Source: Comamonadaceae bacterium 2PF (GTDB lineage Bacteria; Pseudomonadota; Gammaproteobacteria; Burkholderiales; Burkholderiaceae_C). Taken from it: DNA of 63,789 nt. The stretch covers positions 1 to 63,789 of the forward strand of contig SCMV01000021.1 of assembly GCA_005502875.1 (NCBI GenBank). Direction: 5' to 3'. The position numbers and the translations under genes were made by a program. Under the pieces are notes generated by a model. The model searched no databases, had not been told where the DNA came from, and saw nothing but the letters and a program-made list of their open reading frames with translations. Below, in pieces: positions 45,121 to 54,237 of the stretch (positions are counted from its first letter, which is position 1; every line of letters begins with the position of its first letter).

Positions 45121-46356
45121 ATGCCCGAAACCCTGATCAAGGTCGACCTCAAAGACTCCCCCTACAACAACCCGATGGTGCACAACCGCTGGCACCCGGA
45201 CATCCCGATGGCCTGCTGGGTCAACCCGGGTGACGACTTCATCCTCGAAACCTTCGACTGGACCGGCGGCTACATCCAGAACAACGACAGCGCCGACGAC
45301 GTGCGCGACGTGGACCTGACCACGGTGCACTTCCTGTCCGGCCCGGTGGGCGTCAAGGGTGCCGAGCCTGGCGACCTGCTGGTGGTGGACCTGCTCGACA
45401 TCGGCGCCAAGGCCGACAGCCTCTGGGGCTTCAACGGCTTTTTCAGCAAGAACAACGGCGGCGGCTTCCTGACCGAGCACTTCCCCCACGCGCAGAAGTC
45501 CATCTGGGACTTCAACGGCATGTTCACCAAGAGCCGCCACATCCCCGGCGTCGAGTTCGCAGGCCTGATCCACCCCGGCCTGATCGGCTGCCTGCCCGAC
45601 AAGAAGATGCTCGACATGTGGAACGAGCGCGAGGTGGACTTCATCGCCACCCAGCCCGACCGCGTGCCCCCGCTGGCCAACCCACCGTTCGCCAAGACCA
45701 CCCACGCCGGCAAGGCCACGGGTGAAGTCAAGGACAAGATCGCCGCCGAGGGCGCCCGCACCGTGCCCCCGCGCGAACACGGCGGCAACTGCGACATCAA
45801 GGACCTCTCGCGCGGCTCCAAGGTCTTCTTCCCCGTGTACGTGGACGGCGCCGGCCTCAGCGTGGGCGACCTGCACTTCAGCCAGGGCGATGGCGAGATC
45901 ACCTTCTGCGGCGCCATCGAGATGGCCGGCTGGGTGCACATGCGCGTGAGCCTGATCAAGGGCGGCATGGCCAAGTACGGCATCAAGAACCCGATCTTCA
46001 AGCCCAGCCCCGTCACGCCCAACTACAAGGACTACCTGATCTTCGAAGGCATCTCGGTGGACGAATACGGCAAACAGCACTACCTGGACGTGCACGTGGC
46101 CTACCGCCAGGCCTGCCTGAACGCGATCGAGTACCTGACCAAGTTCGGCTACTCCAAGGCCCAGGCTTATTCGATCCTGGGCACGGCGCCGGTGCAGGGC
46201 CACATCAGCGGCGTGGTCGACATCCCCAATGCCTGCGCCACCCTGTGGCTGCCCACCGAGATCTTCGACTTCGACATCAACCCGACGGCCGCCGGCCCCG
46301 TGAAGATGCTCGACGGCAGCATCGACATGCCGATCTCGTACGACATCGTCAAGTGA
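45121..46356 (+). CDS. fmdA: Formamidase
   Basis: Acetamidase/formamidase family hydrolase of 411 residues that converts formamide (and some short amides) to the acid and ammonia. Recognisable blocks are NRWHPDIP, GDDFILETFDWTGG, HFLSGPVGVKGAEPGDLLVV, HPGLIGCLP, PPREHGGNCDIKDLSRGSKV and FSQGDGEITFCGAIEM (acid/metal-like residues). Length equals the Methylophilus FmdA type. AAGGAG lies before ATG. Position after urtE indicates that the transporter brings in its substrate. Confidence 0.95.
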   Translation: MPETLIKVDLKDSPYNNPMVHNRWHPDIPMACWVNPGDDFILETFDWTGGYIQNNDSADDVRDVDLTTVHFLSGPVGVKGAEPGDLLVVDLLDIGAKADSLWGFNGFFSKNNGGGFLTEHFPHAQKSIWDFNGMFTKSRHIPGVEFAGLIHPGLIGCLPDKKMLDMWNEREVDFIATQPDRVPPLANPPFAKTTHAGKATGEVKDKIAAEGARTVPPREHGGNCDIKDLSRGSKVFFPVYVDGAGLSVGDLHFSQGDGEITFCGAIEMAGWVHMRVSLIKGGMAKYGIKNPIFKPSPVTPNYKDYLIFEGISVDEYGKQHYLDVHVAYRQACLNAIEYLTKFGYSKAQAYSILGTAPVQGHISGVVDIPNACATLWLPTEIFDFDINPTAAGPVKMLDGSIDMPISYDIVK

Positions 46357-46372
46357 CCGAGGAGCCCCCCGC

Positions 46373-46738
46373 ATGCCCACCTACGACTACGACTGTCCGA
46401 GCTGCGGGGGCTTCGACGCCTTTCGCAGCCTGGCCGAGCGCAACGAGCCGGCCGCCTGCCCCGACTGCGGCACCCATTCGCCGCGCGTGTTCGTCAGCGC
46501 GCCGCGCCTGGCCTGCCTGAGCAGCGACACGCGCACGGCCATGGACCGCAACGAAACGGCCCGCCATGCACCCATGTCATCGAAGGGCTACCAGGAGGGC
46601 GGCTACGCCCGGCTGAAACACCCATCGGGCTGCGGTTGCTGCTCGAGCGGCAGCAAGGGCATCCGCAGCGCGACGGTCACGGCGGCCAATGGCGCCAAGG
46701 CCTTCCCGAGCAAGCGCCCGTGGATGATCAGCCACTGA
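46373..46738 (+). CDS. fmdB: FmdB family zinc-ribbon protein
   Basis: Protein of 121 residues with a putative regulatory zinc ribbon at the N-terminus (MPTYDYDCPSCGGFDAFRS then CPDCG) and a second Cys cluster near the C-terminus (SGCGCCSSG). FmdB was proposed as a regulator of formamidase in Methylophilus, but its role is not well established. It lies 16 bases after fmdA and ends the operon before a hairpin. Confidence 0.9.
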   Translation: MPTYDYDCPSCGGFDAFRSLAERNEPAACPDCGTHSPRVFVSAPRLACLSSDTRTAMDRNETARHAPMSSKGYQEGGYARLKHPSGCGCCSSGSKGIRSATVTAANGAKAFPSKRPWMISH

Positions 46739-46770
46739 CCCCCCCAGGGCCAACAAGTCAGCCCTGAACG

Positions 46771-46799
46771 AAAAGGCCCGCATCGCGCGGGCCTTGTTC
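46771..46799. terminator. Bidirectional terminator after fmdB
   Basis: A 9-bp stem AAGGCCCGC/GCGGGCCTT around ATCGC, with A-rich flank on one side and TTGTT on the other. It serves both fmdB (plus) and the convergent protease gene (minus). Confidence 0.8.
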
Positions 46800-46818
46800 A
46801 TGCATCAAGCGAGTCGCC

Positions 46819-47862
46819 TCAGGCTGATCGTTTTTGGCGGCGCGACACGCCCCACACCGTGGCCAGGCCCGCCAGCAGGAGGGCCCATTCGCTGGGCTCG
46901 GGTGCGTGGCTCACGCTGCCTGGGCCGCTCAAGGGGCAGGTGCTGCCCTGGCGGCAGGCTGCGAGCTCGGCATCGTTGTAGAAGTTGACCGTCTCACCGT
47001 ACTTCAGGGCCACATCGCGGATGAAGTCCGCTTGCTCACCGATGAAGCTCCAGAACGACTCATCGCCCAGGTCGGTGTAGCGGCCGTTGTTCTGGTTGTC
47101 GCGGGCGTAAGCGGCGGTGCCGAAGATCACGCCCTGGCCCGACGACGTCCAGGACATCAGCGGGCCACCGGAGTCCCCACCTGCCAGGGCCGCACCACCA
47201 GGAACCAGGACGGCAGACAAGGTGCCGCCCTTCTCGTCGTCGTAACCGGTGATCTGGGTGTAGCCCATCCAGCGGTTGTAAACACTGCCGCCCTCGATGA
47301 AGCGCCCCTCTTCGTGGTGCTGACCATAGCCCACGACCATGGCGCCGTCCCCGAGTTTGGACAGGGCGCTGTCGGACAGCTCGCCCGAGTAAACCGAGTA
47401 GGTCTGCGTGGTGGCCGCCAGGGGCGTGTCCAGCACGATCAAGGCCACGTCGCTGTAGGCCTTGTAACCCCCAGCCAGGATGATTTCGTATTTCGGGGAC
47501 ACGACCACATCACCGTTGTGAAGGGTCAGCCCGCGGCTTGCGCCCTCGCCTTCCCATGCGTAGAACATGGAGCGGCTGTTGTCCGTCTTGTTGTCGTAGT
47601 TGAAATCGAAACAATGCGAGGACGTCAGGATGAGGCGCGACGACAAGGCCGCGCCCGTGCAGGCCACGTAGTTGCCGGCAGACTGGTTCGCCGTCAGCAC
47701 ATAACCCACGCCATCGAGGTAGCTGAACGAGGAATTGCTGACCGTCGAAGCCGCCGTGATCTCGGCGGAGTCGAAATAGGCCAGCGCCATCGCCTGCCCA
47801 GGCAGGAGAGCGGCCGCAGACAGGATCCATCCAAGCGGCAGCAGCGACGACAGGGTCTTCAT
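46819..47862 (-). CDS. Trypsin-like serine protease with PEP-CTERM tail
   Basis: Exported S1-type protease of 347 residues. ATG 47862 (GAAGGGA upstream) gives a clean signal peptide ending near GQAMA; in-frame ATGs at 47868 and 47880 are also possible. The catalytic triad is visible as His in LTSSHCF, Asp in YSDVALIVLD and Ser in AGGDSGGPL. The C-terminus has the sorting signal APEPSEWALLLAG, a hydrophobic stretch and RRQKRSA. A surface-anchored or exosortase-processed protease is the likely product. Confidence 0.87.
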   Translation of the reverse strand: MKTLSSLLPLGWILSAAALLPGQAMALAYFDSAEITAASTVSNSSFSYLDGVGYVLTANQSAGNYVACTGAALSSRLILTSSHCFDFNYDNKTDNSRSMFYAWEGEGASRGLTLHNGDVVVSPKYEIILAGGYKAYSDVALIVLDTPLAATTQTYSVYSGELSDSALSKLGDGAMVVGYGQHHEEGRFIEGGSVYNRWMGYTQITGYDDEKGGTLSAVLVPGGAALAGGDSGGPLMSWTSSGQGVIFGTAAYARDNQNNGRYTDLGDESFWSFIGEQADFIRDVALKYGETVNFYNDAELAACRQGSTCPLSGPGSVSHAPEPSEWALLLAGLATVWGVSRRQKRSA

Positions 47863-48051
47863 GGGCATCCCTTCACCCATTCGGGTGAGACATATTTCTC
47901 AAGACAGCTAGTAAAGCACTGATGCGGTGCGATTCCAATCCCCTGATCGACCGGGGGCGTTTGAGGCACACCTCAACTGTCGCAAAACTGCCCTCGTCTC
48001 CCGGATTCACGGGGCAGGGCAATCCCGGGTGCGCCCCCCCCCTGAGCGAAC

Positions 48052-48636
48052 TCACGCCTCGCGCATGGCCGCCTTGTAAACCGATTGTTTGGGACTGGCC
48101 ATCACGCGCCGCAGCATGGGCTCGAAGTGACTCAGCGACCGAGTCGGCGCGGCTGGGTCGAACGCTGGATTGTCGTAACGCTCAACGAACTCCGAGGTTC
48201 GTTCTGCGTGGGGGTGTCCAGCGAACTGATCGCGCATGTCGCGGTCCAGCCCGATGTGGTGAAAGAAGTTGTGCCCTTGAAAGATCCCGTGGTGCTGCAC
48301 CATCCAAAGGTTCGCTTCGCTCACGAAGGGTTTGAGGATGGCTGCGGCGATGTCGGGGTGGTTGTAGCTGCCCAGCGTGTCGCCGATGTCGTGCAACAGG
48401 GCGCACACGATGTACTCCTCGTCTCGCCCATCGGCCTCGGCCAGCGTGGCGGCCTGCAGGCAGTGGCTGAGCCGGTCCACCGGAAAACCGCCAAAGTCGC
48501 CGTCGAGCAGGCGCAGGTGATCCATCACCCGATCGGGCAGGGAGCGAGCCATCTTCATGGCCTCGGGCAGGATCACAGCCCAGTCGGCCTGGGTGCTGTC
48601 TTCCATTCGGGTGAAGGTGGCTCGTGGGGCATCCAT
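48052..48636 (-). CDS. HD domain protein (PhnZ/MIOX-like fold)
   Basis: Protein of 194 residues from ATG 48636 (GGAG at 7 bases; the longer frame begins only at TTG). HD-type metal ligands are His in RLSHCLQAA, the His-Asp pair in ALLHDIGDTLG and His in SYNHPDIAA and MVQHHG. This spacing resembles mixed-valence diiron oxygenases of the PhnZ/MIOX group as well as phosphohydrolases. No phosphonate genes are nearby, so substrate is unknown. Confidence 0.75.
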   Translation of the reverse strand: MDAPRATFTRMEDSTQADWAVILPEAMKMARSLPDRVMDHLRLLDGDFGGFPVDRLSHCLQAATLAEADGRDEEYIVCALLHDIGDTLGSYNHPDIAAAILKPFVSEANLWMVQHHGIFQGHNFFHHIGLDRDMRDQFAGHPHAERTSEFVERYDNPAFDPAAPTRSLSHFEPMLRRVMASPKQSVYKAAMREA

Positions 48637-48737
48637 GGTCAAACTCCAGCAAACGGTGTGGCAGATGATGCCGAGGTTCCAGGCGCGGCATCACCCGGTG
48701 AAACGCGGACCAAACGCGGGAACGGTGGCCGAAAAAC

Positions 48738-49223
48738 TCAGGCCAACAGCTTCTGCCAGAACAAGGCGCGCCCCATGCGCGGGTCGAGCTGGTAACCCGC
48801 AAAGCCTGCCCGCCGGTAAGCCGCCTGCGCCGACACATTGCCCTCGAGCACCTCCAGGGTGACCTTGCAGCAGCCCCGCTCACGCGCCAGGCGTTCGACC
48901 TCGGCCAGCAGTTGCCCGGCCAAGCCCTGCCCGCGGTGCGCCGGCAGCACCACCATGTCGTGCACGTTGAGCAAAGGCTCACAAGCGAAGGTCGAGAACC
49001 CCTCCATGCAGATGGCCATGCCCGCTGCGTCGTCGCCCGCAAAGGCCAGCACCACGTGCACGCCATGGCGCTTGCGCAACTCCGGCACGAGGTTGCGCCG
49101 CACGTGCTCGCTCAAGGGGCGCCCGCCACCCATCTCGTCGCGGGCGTAGGCATCCAGCAGGTTGACGATGGCGTCGGCGTGTTCGGGGTGGCCGAGGTCG
49201 GCCAGGGTGATCTGGGTCCACAT
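48738..49223 (-). CDS. GNAT family N-acetyltransferase
   Basis: Acetyltransferase of 161 residues with the acetyl-CoA binding motif VVLPAHRGQGLAGQLLAEV (R-G-Q-G-L-A) and the C-terminal NVSAQAAYRRAGFAGYQL. Substrate unknown. Single gene between an HD protein and a one-helix protein. Confidence 0.9.
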   Translation of the reverse strand: MWTQITLADLGHPEHADAIVNLLDAYARDEMGGGRPLSEHVRRNLVPELRKRHGVHVVLAFAGDDAAGMAICMEGFSTFACEPLLNVHDMVVLPAHRGQGLAGQLLAEVERLARERGCCKVTLEVLEGNVSAQAAYRRAGFAGYQLDPRMGRALFWQKLLA

Positions 49224-49282
49224 GGGCGAGATTGTGCCGCCGCCCCGGGCGGGCTGCGCACAGCCCCAAGCTCACGCCCTGC

Positions 49283-49819
49283 TCAAAAGCGCGTCTGCAG
49301 CGAGCGCAGCAGCTGCTCCTGGAGCGACTCGGCCTGCTCTGGCACGGGACCGGCCGCGCCCACCAGAACCAGCTTCTGATCCAGGTGGCAGCCGACGAAC
49401 AAGGCGTAGTCACCCTGGCGGGCGAACAGGGCGGCGTCCCCGGTCTGGTCGATCTCGGTGACGCCGGCCTCCTTCAAGGCGTCGGCAGCAAGCTGACGGC
49501 ATTGTTCGTCACGCAAGCCATGACCCGTGTGAAGGGGCAGCAGGCCGTAAAGCATGGTGGGGGCGTGCTCGGACAGACGCTGGACAGCAGGGCCGGCTGC
49601 GGTCGGCATCAACTCGATCAGCCCCTGATCGCCTGACAAGGTGGCGGGCACCGCCTGGGCTGAGGCGGCGCCACCCAACAGCCATGCCTGGGTCGCCCAA
49701 GCCGCGACACAGGCCGAGCCCAAGGTGAGCAAAGCCACCATCCAAAGCGGCACGCGTCGCGCGCCAAAGGGCTCTGCACTGGGTGCCACCGGGCGGGCGG
49801 GCGGAAACGATTCGGCCAT
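49283..49819 (-). CDS. One-helix membrane protein of unknown function
   Basis: Protein of 178 residues with a Pro-rich cytoplasmic start, one membrane helix (about residues 24-50: LWMVALLTLGSACVAAWA) and a periplasmic part with two Cys (DEQCRQL and FVGCHLD) that could pair. Resembles small anti-sigma-like or DUF membrane proteins in layout but I recognise no family. AGGAGG precedes ATG 49819. Confidence 0.65.
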   Translation of the reverse strand: MAESFPPARPVAPSAEPFGARRVPLWMVALLTLGSACVAAWATQAWLLGGAASAQAVPATLSGDQGLIELMPTAAGPAVQRLSEHAPTMLYGLLPLHTGHGLRDEQCRQLAADALKEAGVTEIDQTGDAALFARQGDYALFVGCHLDQKLVLVGAAGPVPEQAESLQEQLLRSLQTRF

Positions 49820-49934
49820 GGGCCACCTCCTGAAACACGGGTCTTGTTGTGTGCCTCGCGCACGACCTGCGTTGGGCCTGCGCTTTCACATCCATTTTGA
49901 CGTGGAAAGGCCCTGCCGCCCAGCCCCCTGCCCC

Positions 49935-50582
49935 CTAGAACGAAGCGCCGCGCCTGCGACGCAGCCAGGTGGGCAGCAGCACCAGCCCGCCCAAGCCCAC
50001 CAGCGCCAACACACCCGGCTCGGGCACCGACGCCACGGCCGTGAAGCCGATGTTCTGGAAGTCCACCTGGGCGTTCGAGCCGGTCAGGAAGGCGCTGACG
50101 TAACGCACGTTCAGCGGCGCGGCCAGATCGATGTCCTGCGCGTAGATGGCGGGCGAGCTGCCCAGGGCAGGCTGGATGTCCAACGCCCCCACCTGCTGGT
50201 TGGCCGCGTCGAAGAACTTGAAGCTGACGTTGTCCACGTCAAAGCCTTCGCCGTCGTAGTTCCAGAAATGCAGCGTCTGGATGTCGTAGGCTTGACCGAA
50301 ATCGAACAGCAACTCCAGCCCACCGCCCACGCTGCTGGCGGTGAACCAGATGTGGGTCTGTTGATTGTGGAACTCAGCGGCGTCTGCCGTGGGGGCGTCG
50401 ATCACCTTGGCGATCGTGGCACCGCCCGAGAACGTGTTGTTGAACGTGCCAGCAGACGTGCCTGCGCCCACGGACACCGCGATGTTGTCCTGATTCAGGT
50501 AGACGGACTGCGCCTGAGCTGGCAACGCACTCGCCATCGCCAAGGCGGCGACCAAGGCGGCAGAAAGAGCCCGATTTTTCAT
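49935..50582 (-). CDS. PEP-CTERM sorting domain protein, function unknown
   Basis: Exported protein of 215 residues from ATG 50582 (GGGAGG upstream). Signal peptide MKNRALSAALVAALAMASAL, cleavage after AQA. The body is a probable beta sandwich (VSVGAGTSAGTFNNTFS, TIQTLHFWNYDGEGFD-like strands). The tail has VPEPGVLALVGLGG, a hydrophobic stretch and LRRRRGASF. Likely surface or matrix protein. Confidence 0.83.
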   Translation of the reverse strand: MKNRALSAALVAALAMASALPAQAQSVYLNQDNIAVSVGAGTSAGTFNNTFSGGATIAKVIDAPTADAAEFHNQQTHIWFTASSVGGGLELLFDFGQAYDIQTLHFWNYDGEGFDVDNVSFKFFDAANQQVGALDIQPALGSSPAIYAQDIDLAAPLNVRYVSAFLTGSNAQVDFQNIGFTAVASVPEPGVLALVGLGGLVLLPTWLRRRRGASF

Positions 50583-50733
50583 GTGGACCTCCCGGTTGAT
50601 GAGGGATCTCATTCTGATGAGGCGCTTGCCGATGTCAACGACCTGGGCGCGCCGTGCAGACTGCAAACTGGGGGGAGCGCCCCGGGTGTGCACAGCCGCG
50701 GAGACGGGCGCCGATCTGTGCCACCAACACCCA

Positions 50734-51330
50734 TCAACGCTCGGCGACCGTCTCGAGCAAAGGCGAGTCGAACAATGCCGACGGCGGCACGACAGGCTCA
50801 TCCAGGGGCACCTTGCTGCCATAGCGCTCCTTGAGCTTTGACTGCACGGCGGGCGATGTGAGGTCGAAGCTCCTGAGCTCTGACAGCGGCGCCAGTTCGA
50901 TGCCGGCACTGCCCTTGTAGAGCTTCCACACCAGCTCGGAGCAATAAATGCGCTCGTCAGACCACTCGAAGGTCAGGTCGTAGGGCTTGCCGATGAACCG
51001 CTTTGCGTCAAGCTCCATTTGCGCTGCGGCCGATGCCGCCAGGGGTTGCTTGAGGCGCTTGATCACGTAGTGCTGCCCTTTGCCTCGCTTCAGCCAGGTT
51101 GGCAGCGAAGTGAGCTTCACAGGCTCCACCGCTTCGAGCACCTTGGGCTGGCCCTTGTCGTGGACCACGACGCCGACATGGCTGTATGCGGAGTGGGTGG
51201 CCGCCTGGATGGCTGCGCTTTGGGCCGAAGTCGAGGTGTGAAAGACGATGTCGCCCGTTCGGGGCTCGTACGCCCACGACTGAGACGCGACGAACAGGCC
51301 AGCAACAACGGCTGTGTGTGCGAGCTTCAT
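50734..51330 (-). CDS. YiiX-family permuted papain-like cysteine hydrolase
   Basis: Protein of 198 residues with a signal peptide (MKLAHTAVVAGLFVASQSWA). The NlpC/P60-related YiiX fold shows the His in ATHSAYSHVGVVV and the nucleophile Cys in RIYCSELVWKLY. YiiX-like enzymes are amidases or lipid/peptide hydrolases of the periplasm. AGGGGA precedes ATG. Divergent from a PEP-CTERM gene. Confidence 0.83.
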   Translation of the reverse strand: MKLAHTAVVAGLFVASQSWAYEPRTGDIVFHTSTSAQSAAIQAATHSAYSHVGVVVHDKGQPKVLEAVEPVKLTSLPTWLKRGKGQHYVIKRLKQPLAASAAAQMELDAKRFIGKPYDLTFEWSDERIYCSELVWKLYKGSAGIELAPLSELRSFDLTSPAVQSKLKERYGSKVPLDEPVVPPSALFDSPLLETVAER

Positions 51331-51545
51331 GGTTCCCCTGAAAGTCAGTTTGGATCTGTTCAGCCCTCCCTTGATCTAGGGGTTCGTTCGGGCCGATTTT
51401 GTTCATGGCGAGACCCTATCCTATCGGGGCACGTGCTGAGCATGCTGAACGTGCGGCGAAGGCCCAGTGTCGAACACGCAGCCCGCCAAGCAAGCAGCCC
51501 CAGGTCACCCCAATGTGATCAAACTTCAACCTAAATAGGGAAACC

Positions 51546-52160
51546 ATGTCCAAACTTTTTGCCCTGAGCGCCTCGCTCGCCGCTTTCGCCATCCACGCCT
51601 CGGCTGGCGCCGTCACCATTGATTTCGACTCGCTGGCAGGCGGGCCGATCTGGGCTGGCGAACAAGTCACCACCCAATACCAGTCGCTTGGCGTGACCTT
51701 CGAGGACACGCACAGCGGTGGCGCTCGCGCAAACAACACGCTGACGGGCCTCATCGCCGGCGCCAGCGCTCCCAATGTGCTGTGGGTGGACCAAGGCGGC
51801 GGCAGCACCACTGGTCAGTACCTCGACATTGACTTCACCTCGTCATTCGATCGCGTCGATGTGCTCTTCGGCACATCGCTGTCGGCCGACTTCACCATGG
51901 AGGCGTACGGGCAGGCAGGTTTGCTGGGTTCCGTCAACCTCACGGGCGGCACCATCGTCGGCGACGTGCGCTCCGGCATCGCCACCCTGTCGCTCAATGG
52001 CATCACCTCGCTGCGGATGTTCTCTCACTCCGGCAGCAGCTCGTTCAACTTCTCGATTGACAACCTGGTCACGTCGAGCGTGCCGGAACCCACTTCGCTG
52101 GCGCTGACCCTGGTTGGCCTGGCTGCAGTGGGCGCCACCGCCGCACGCAAGCGCAAGTAA
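51546..52160 (+). CDS. PEP-CTERM sorting domain protein, function unknown
   Basis: Exported protein of 204 residues. Signal peptide MSKLFALSASLAAFAIHA then SAGA. The mature part begins VTIDFDSLAGGPI and is a probable beta-sandwich of the type seen in many PEP-CTERM proteins. The tail is VPEPTSLALTLVGLAAVG then AARKRK. The only plus-strand gene in this part of the cluster; the 215-base divergent gap upstream holds its promoter but nothing I can assign. Confidence 0.85.
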   Translation: MSKLFALSASLAAFAIHASAGAVTIDFDSLAGGPIWAGEQVTTQYQSLGVTFEDTHSGGARANNTLTGLIAGASAPNVLWVDQGGGSTTGQYLDIDFTSSFDRVDVLFGTSLSADFTMEAYGQAGLLGSVNLTGGTIVGDVRSGIATLSLNGITSLRMFSHSGSSSFNFSIDNLVTSSVPEPTSLALTLVGLAAVGATAARKRK

Positions 52161-52171
52161 GTCCCCATCAA

Positions 52172-52196
52172 ACGGGGCTGGATCGTTCAGCCCCGT
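52172..52196. terminator. Bidirectional terminator hairpin
   Basis: ACGGGGCTG/CAGCCCCGT stem of 9 bp with a 7-base loop between two convergent PEP-CTERM genes. The T run is short (TTT on the minus strand). Confidence 0.6.
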
Positions 52197-52244
52197 GCGA
52201 GCACAAAAGATGGCTCGGACGCCACATCGCCATGCGACGCTTGA

Positions 52245-53141
52245 TCACGCCACGGGCCTGACAGCGCGCGGCCTGAACATCAACACTGCCACACCAGCCA
52301 GAGCCAAAAACAGCTCGTCAGGTTCGGGGACCGACATGGGCAGAGTCCCCGGCAACAAACCTGAGGCCGAGAAAACCAGGCCATCAGGATTGAACAGGCT
52401 GACCCTGCCAGCCGTAGAAAAGTCTGCAGTGACCTGGGACAGGTCGCTGGCCTTGACTGGTCGCTTCACGGTGGAAAACACCACAAACTTGACCATCAGG
52501 TCATACTCTTGTGGCGCGTAAAGCTCCAGCGTCTTGAAGCCTTTCAAATTCCTGGCAGTCAGGTCGCCCGTCGAGCTCGAGAAGCCTGCACTCTGCTTGC
52601 TGATCTGATGGCTGTAGGCCTTGGCTTCGTTCTCTTTGGTGGGGTCGTTGTAGTAGTCGGCAAAGGCAGCCAGCCCGCCCGGTGCGAGCACGAAAACATC
52701 AAACGACGCAGTCACACCGCCGTCTAGCAAAGTCCCCGTGTACAGCCCGTCCACCGCCAACTTGACCTGGGTGGGGCTCACACCGAAATCGCCGACTGGC
52801 CCGCGTATCGAGTCACCAAGGATGGCGTAACTGAAAACATCCAACGCCGTGCCCGCCAGGGCGGCAGACGACTCCAACGTTGTGTAAGAGCCCAGTACGC
52901 CCGAACTGAACGCCCAAGCCTGGGTGCGCGCCACAGACGCATCCCCCGTGATGACGGCGGAGTCCGTGTGTCCCGAGACATTCAAGCTGGCTGAGTAGCC
53001 ATCTTTGATGATGCTGGGCGTTGCGTAGCGTCGCCCGTACAAGTGAAACTCGGCACCTGTGAGGTATGCAGGAGCGGCCGGCTCGGCCAGCACTTGCCCA
53101 CCAAGCAAAAGTCCGAACAAAAAGGCTGCAGCGACTTTCAT
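52245..53141 (-). CDS. PEP-CTERM sorting domain protein, function unknown
   Basis: Exported protein of 298 residues from ATG 53141 (GGGGGTGG upstream; the longer frame to 53171 lacks a site). Signal peptide MKVAAAFLFGLLLGGQVLA. The tail VPEPDELFLALAGVAVLMF then RPRAVRPVA is a slightly unusual form of the sorting signal. The body is Ser/Thr/Gly-rich and not recognised. Convergent with the preceding PEP-CTERM gene. Confidence 0.8.
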   Translation of the reverse strand: MKVAAAFLFGLLLGGQVLAEPAAPAYLTGAEFHLYGRRYATPSIIKDGYSASLNVSGHTDSAVITGDASVARTQAWAFSSGVLGSYTTLESSAALAGTALDVFSYAILGDSIRGPVGDFGVSPTQVKLAVDGLYTGTLLDGGVTASFDVFVLAPGGLAAFADYYNDPTKENEAKAYSHQISKQSAGFSSSTGDLTARNLKGFKTLELYAPQEYDLMVKFVVFSTVKRPVKASDLSQVTADFSTAGRVSLFNPDGLVFSASGLLPGTLPMSVPEPDELFLALAGVAVLMFRPRAVRPVA

Positions 53142-53332
53142 GTCCACCCCCGTTTTCCACGATGTGAACACGCAAGGGGGCGACAGTCAATCAGTCGAGT
53201 GATTCAGTGCGCCATTGGGCCAAGAACCCTGATGTCTGAGTTCCAAGGCATCTGCGATGTTGAACAGAAATCAACATCAACGGTGCTTGGCGCAGATGTC
53301 GGACGACACGCTGCGGATGGTTTGACTGCAAG

Positions 53333-53827
53333 CTAAGCCTCATCCAAATCGCCAGGATCATCAGCGCGGTCATCAAACGAGCCTGGCACCCGCTCCTCGC
53401 AGGTCTCGAAATGCAGCACGCCCAGCTCTTCCTGCTCATCGAGGTGTGCGAGCAAGGCGTCGATGTCCGCGTCAGGTGGCACGTTGAGCGCCACGAAAGT
53501 GGCGTTCGCACGCTCGACCTCGGCGCCCAGGGCCTGCAGGTGTTCGATGCAAGGCGTCTGCTGTTCGCGCTCGATGGCAAAGCTCACGCGCAGCGTCTGG
53601 TTGCCGCTGCGCTCGACCACCTCGGTGATCTCGGGCTTGAGCTCAGGCGAAGCTGACACGGCCCGCACGGTGTCACCGAAGTTCAGGCCGTAGGCACAGA
53701 ACGGCACGTTCTGCAGCTCGTAGAGGTCACCGCCCAGGGGCTTGGCCCAGAAGGACTCGCCCTTGAGCCACCAATGGTTGGGCAGGTCGATGCAGACCTT
53801 GGTGAGGTTGTCAGCGGTTTGATTCAT
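53333..53827 (-). CDS. DUF4265 domain protein
   Basis: Soluble protein of 164 residues. The DUF4265 pattern is visible: WLKGESFWAKPLGGDLYELQ, NVPFCAYGLNFGDTVRA. The C-terminal half, with ALGAEVERANATFVALNVPP, resembles a small ACT-like or regulatory alpha/beta fold. It has an acidic C-terminal tail. Function unknown. The 191-base gap upstream of it, 53142-53332, lies on the 3' side and holds no gene. Confidence 0.75.
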   Translation of the reverse strand: MNQTADNLTKVCIDLPNHWWLKGESFWAKPLGGDLYELQNVPFCAYGLNFGDTVRAVSASPELKPEITEVVERSGNQTLRVSFAIEREQQTPCIEHLQALGAEVERANATFVALNVPPDADIDALLAHLDEQEELGVLHFETCEERVPGSFDDRADDPGDLDEA

Positions 53828-53845
53828 GGCATGAGGTGCCTTGCG

Positions 53846-54106
53846 TCAGGCCCGCTTGTTGTGAAACCACGATGCCAGCAGCACGCCCGCACCACCCGCC
53901 AGGGCGCCCATGAACCCGCCGAAGGCCAGCGCGATGGGCCACATCGACGCCCCACCACCCGAGTAGGGCAGCACGAACTCGGAGACCAGAACAACAGCCG
54001 GCACCACAGCGCACGATACCAGCCATGAGCGGGCTTCGCGCCGGGTGGCGGTGCACAGGGCTGCGCCCACCACGAAAGCCAACAGCAGTGACAAGTACGC
54101 GGCCAT
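53846..54106 (-). CDS. Small membrane protein of unknown function
   Basis: Protein of 86 residues with about three hydrophobic helices (MAAYLSLLLAFVVGAALC; SWLVSCAVVPAVVLVSEF; WPIALAFGGFMGALAGGAG). The frame runs on to 54487, but that upstream part looks non-coding; ATG 54106 has GGGAG about 9 bases before it. No family recognised. 18 bases before the DUF4265 gene, so probably one transcript. Confidence 0.6.
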   Translation of the reverse strand: MAAYLSLLLAFVVGAALCTATRREARSWLVSCAVVPAVVLVSEFVLPYSGGGASMWPIALAFGGFMGALAGGAGVLLASWFHNKRA

Positions 54107-54237
54107 GCAGGGGACTCCCAATCTGGTTTTTTTCTGTGCCCCGATTGTGAGCGATGCCGGGTGCCCGGATCTACCGCCAGACCACGATGGCGCGCGCCTA
54201 GACGGCGACGACGGCTCAGGCGCCAGCCAGCGCGCCT

